The position numbers were made by a program, and so were the translations under genes. The notes beneath the pieces were generated by a model. It was given only the letters and a program-made list of their open reading frames with translations, was not told the origin of the DNA and searched no databases. From NCBI GenBank assembly GCA_000696115.1, contig JJOH01000106.1:1-60736 (forward strand): a DNA stretch of 60,736 nt, read 5' to 3'. This DNA comes from Streptomyces olindensis. Its GTDB lineage: Bacteria; Actinomycetota; Actinomycetes; Streptomycetales; Streptomycetaceae. This document shows positions 59,202 through 60,736 of the stretch, piece by piece. Each line of letters starts with the position of its first letter. Positions within the stretch are counted from its first letter, which is position 1.

Positions 59202-59843
59202 ATGATCGCGACCCCCGACCGTACGCCCCTGCCCAGGGAGTTCTTCGACCGGCCCGTCCTCGATGTCGCCCCCGACCTCCTCGGCCGCATCCTGGTCCGC
59301 ACCACCCCGGACGGTCCGATCGCCCTCCGCCTGACAGAGGTCGAGGCCTACGACGGCACCGCCGACCCCGGCTCCCACGCCTATCGCGGCCGCACGGCCC
59401 GCAACGAGGTGATGTTCGGTCCGCCCGGGCACGTCTACGTCTACTTCACCTACGGCATGTGGTTCTGCATGAACCTGGTGTGCGGCCCCGAGGGAAAGGC
59501 GAGCGCGGTCCTGCTCCGCGCCGGCGAGATCATCGAGGGCGCCGAACTCGCCCGCACCCGTCGACTCTCGGCCCGCAACGACAAGGAACTGGCCAAAGGC
59601 CCGGCCCGTCTGGCCACGGCCCTGGACGTGGACCGCTCCCTGGACGGCACGGACGCGTGCACCTCGCAGGAGACCCCCCTCCGCATGCTGACCGGCACGC
59701 CCGTGCCCTCCGACCAGGTACTCAATGGCCCCCGCACCGGTGTGGCCGGCGAAGGAGCCGTGCACCCCTGGCGCTTCTGGATCGCCAACGACCCGACGGT
59801 CAGCCCCTATCGGGCCCATGTCCCGAGGCGCCGCCGAAGTTGA
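59202..59843 (+). CDS. DNA-3-methyladenine glycosylase (AAG/MPG type)
   Basis: A 213-residue monofunctional AAG/MPG-family glycosylase. VAPDLLGRILVRTTPDGPIALRLTEVEAYDGTADPGSHAYRGRTARNEVMFGPPGHVYVYFTYGMWFCMNLVCGPEG contains the catalytic Glu (EVEAY), the intercalating Tyr/HVYVYFTYGMHW-like loop, and the closing LLRAGE. It removes alkylated purines, starting base excision repair. ATG 59202 is the start. Its stop overlaps the -35 of the first rRNA promoter. Confidence 0.94.
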   Translation: MIATPDRTPLPREFFDRPVLDVAPDLLGRILVRTTPDGPIALRLTEVEAYDGTADPGSHAYRGRTARNEVMFGPPGHVYVYFTYGMWFCMNLVCGPEGKASAVLLRAGEIIEGAELARTRRLSARNDKELAKGPARLATALDVDRSLDGTDACTSQETPLRMLTGTPVPSDQVLNGPRTGVAGEGAVHPWRFWIANDPTVSPYRAHVPRRRRS

Positions 59844-59870
59844 CGCGTCCAGGCAAGGTGCGTAATGTAG
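59842..59870 (+). promoter_or_regulatory. rRNA operon promoter P1 (distal)
   Basis: TTGACG (59842-59847), a 17-nt spacer and TAATGT (59865-59870): near-consensus housekeeping sigma promoter at the end of the glycosylase gene and about 500 bp before 16S. It is the most upstream of several candidate rRNA promoters. Confidence 0.7.
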
Positions 59871-60007
59871 CCCGAGCCGCTTGAACCGGGTACGGCAATC
59901 GCCAGCAGCCGGAAGCGGCCAAACCACTACCTAGCGACTCCCCTCAGCAGGGGCGAATTCGGCGTGCGCGCATGCCTGAATTCGACGCCGACGGACTCGA
60001 TTATGAG

Positions 60008-60035
60008 TTGGACGGGGAATCGGCTAACGTAGTGA
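60008..60035 (+). promoter_or_regulatory. rRNA operon promoter P2
   Basis: TTGGAC (60008-60013), a 16-nt spacer and TAGTGA (60030-60035). The sequence context closely resembles known Streptomyces rrn promoters. Confidence 0.65.
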
Positions 60036-60094
60036 ATGTCGAAAGGCCGACGAGCGAAAGCCCGGGCCGGACGGCAAATCCCGCCGACAGGGAA

Positions 60095-60122
60095 TCGGAT
60101 CGAGAAAAGGATCTGATAGAGT
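60095..60122 (+). promoter_or_regulatory. rRNA operon promoter P3
   Basis: A good -10, TAGAGT (60117-60122), with a weak -35 (TCGGAT, 60095-60100) 16 nt upstream. It is the nearest candidate to the leader. Confidence 0.5.
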
Positions 60123-60370
60123 CGGAAACGCAAGACCGAAGGGAAGCGCCCGGAGGAAAGCCCGAGAGGGTGAGTACAAAGGAAGCGACCGTTCCTTGAG
60201 AACTCAACAGCGTGCCAAAAGTCAACGCCAGATATGTTGATACCCCGTCCGTCGGACAACCGATGGTCGAGGTTCCTTTGAAAAAACACAGCGAGGACGC
60301 TGTGAACGGTCGGGCTTATTCCGCCTGACTGTTCCGCTCTCGTGGTGTTGCACCGGATTACCGGTACACA
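60123..60370 (+). other. 16S rRNA leader
   Basis: About 250 bp of transcribed leader expected. It holds the CTTGAGAACTCAACAGCG-like antitermination region (about 60196-60213) and a CACAGCG/CGCTGTG hairpin (about 60285-60305), likely parts of the anti-termination and RNase III processing signals. No protein-coding gene is seen between 59844 and 60370. Confidence 0.6.

Positions 60371-60736
<366 letters not shown>

Noticed and set aside
59972..60199. Small ORF of 75 codons in the rRNA leader
   Set aside because: Overlaps rRNA promoters, lacks codon bias and a Shine-Dalgarno sequence.

Overview
The window is about 72% G+C chromosomal DNA from a Streptomyces-type actinomycete. The evidence is a 16S rRNA gene with Streptomyces-like sequence entering at the right end, strongly G/C-biased third codon positions, many GTG starts, GTGA/ATGA start-stop overlaps, a chaplin, a streptophobe-type membrane protein and the small actinobacterial nucleoid protein Gbn. 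From memory, the gene set and order resemble S. coelicolor around SCO1800 (chpE) to SCO1839 (gbn), in reverse order here; this was not checked. It reads as core-genome arm. I see no prophage, insertion sequence, CRISPR array, tRNA or biosynthetic cluster.

Layout. 0.2-3.4 kb: a secreted or anchored alpha/beta hydrolase, an unrecognised conserved protein and a VOC protein. 3.5-6.8 kb: an ABC-F ATPase preceded by a possible 7-codon leader, then gbn behind a dense GATC cluster, then an enoyl-CoA hydratase. 6.8-10 kb: a five-gene, start-stop-coupled Asp23/Gls24-AmaP envelope operon with a divergent relative. 10-15 kb (minus strand): Na+/solute symporter, ECF sigma factor, one-TM protein, GH15 glycosidase and SDR, probably one transcription unit. 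15.2-17.7 kb: DUF3311 protein, CstA and a 38-residue Cys-tailed ORF. 17.8-23.7 kb: SURF1, a zinc-finger protein, a DnaQ-like exonuclease with BRCT, a sterol desaturase with a 24-copy hexapeptide tail, lysoplasmalogenase, CopD. 23.8-27 kb: two tandem subtilisin-like proteases. 27.2-30.6 kb: DUF485/ActP symporter, MoaA, small zinc protein. 30.8-36 kb: DUF3099, GlsB-like protein, TyrS, PmbA/TldD pair. 36.3-38 kb: fabG-fabI. 38-41.6 kb: GntR regulator divergent from an MFS exporter, small membrane proteins and a SixA-type phosphatase. 41.6-48.8 kb: serB, a frameshifted streptophobe gene, an FHA-ABC exporter and an SLT transglycosylase. 49-53.3 kb: QueA-like enzyme with SDR, a two-component system, chpE. 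53.5-59.8 kb: conserved hypothetical, ABC ATPase, NfeD/SPFH pair, HNH nuclease, YbhB, Spo0M, 3-methyladenine glycosylase. 59.84-60.74 kb: rRNA promoter region, leader and 5' part of 16S.

Functional themes are envelope homeostasis (Asp23/AmaP, SPFH/NfeD, Spo0M, SLT, FHA-ABC), organic-acid/carbon-starvation transport (CstA, ActP, SSS), type II fatty-acid synthesis and development (chaplin, Gbn). The most unusual sequence features are the 24 exact hexapeptide repeats of the desaturase, a similar 18-bp repeat in the streptophobe tail, the GATC array before gbn, and the excess of the palindrome ACGCGCGCGT between 21.8 and 50 kb.
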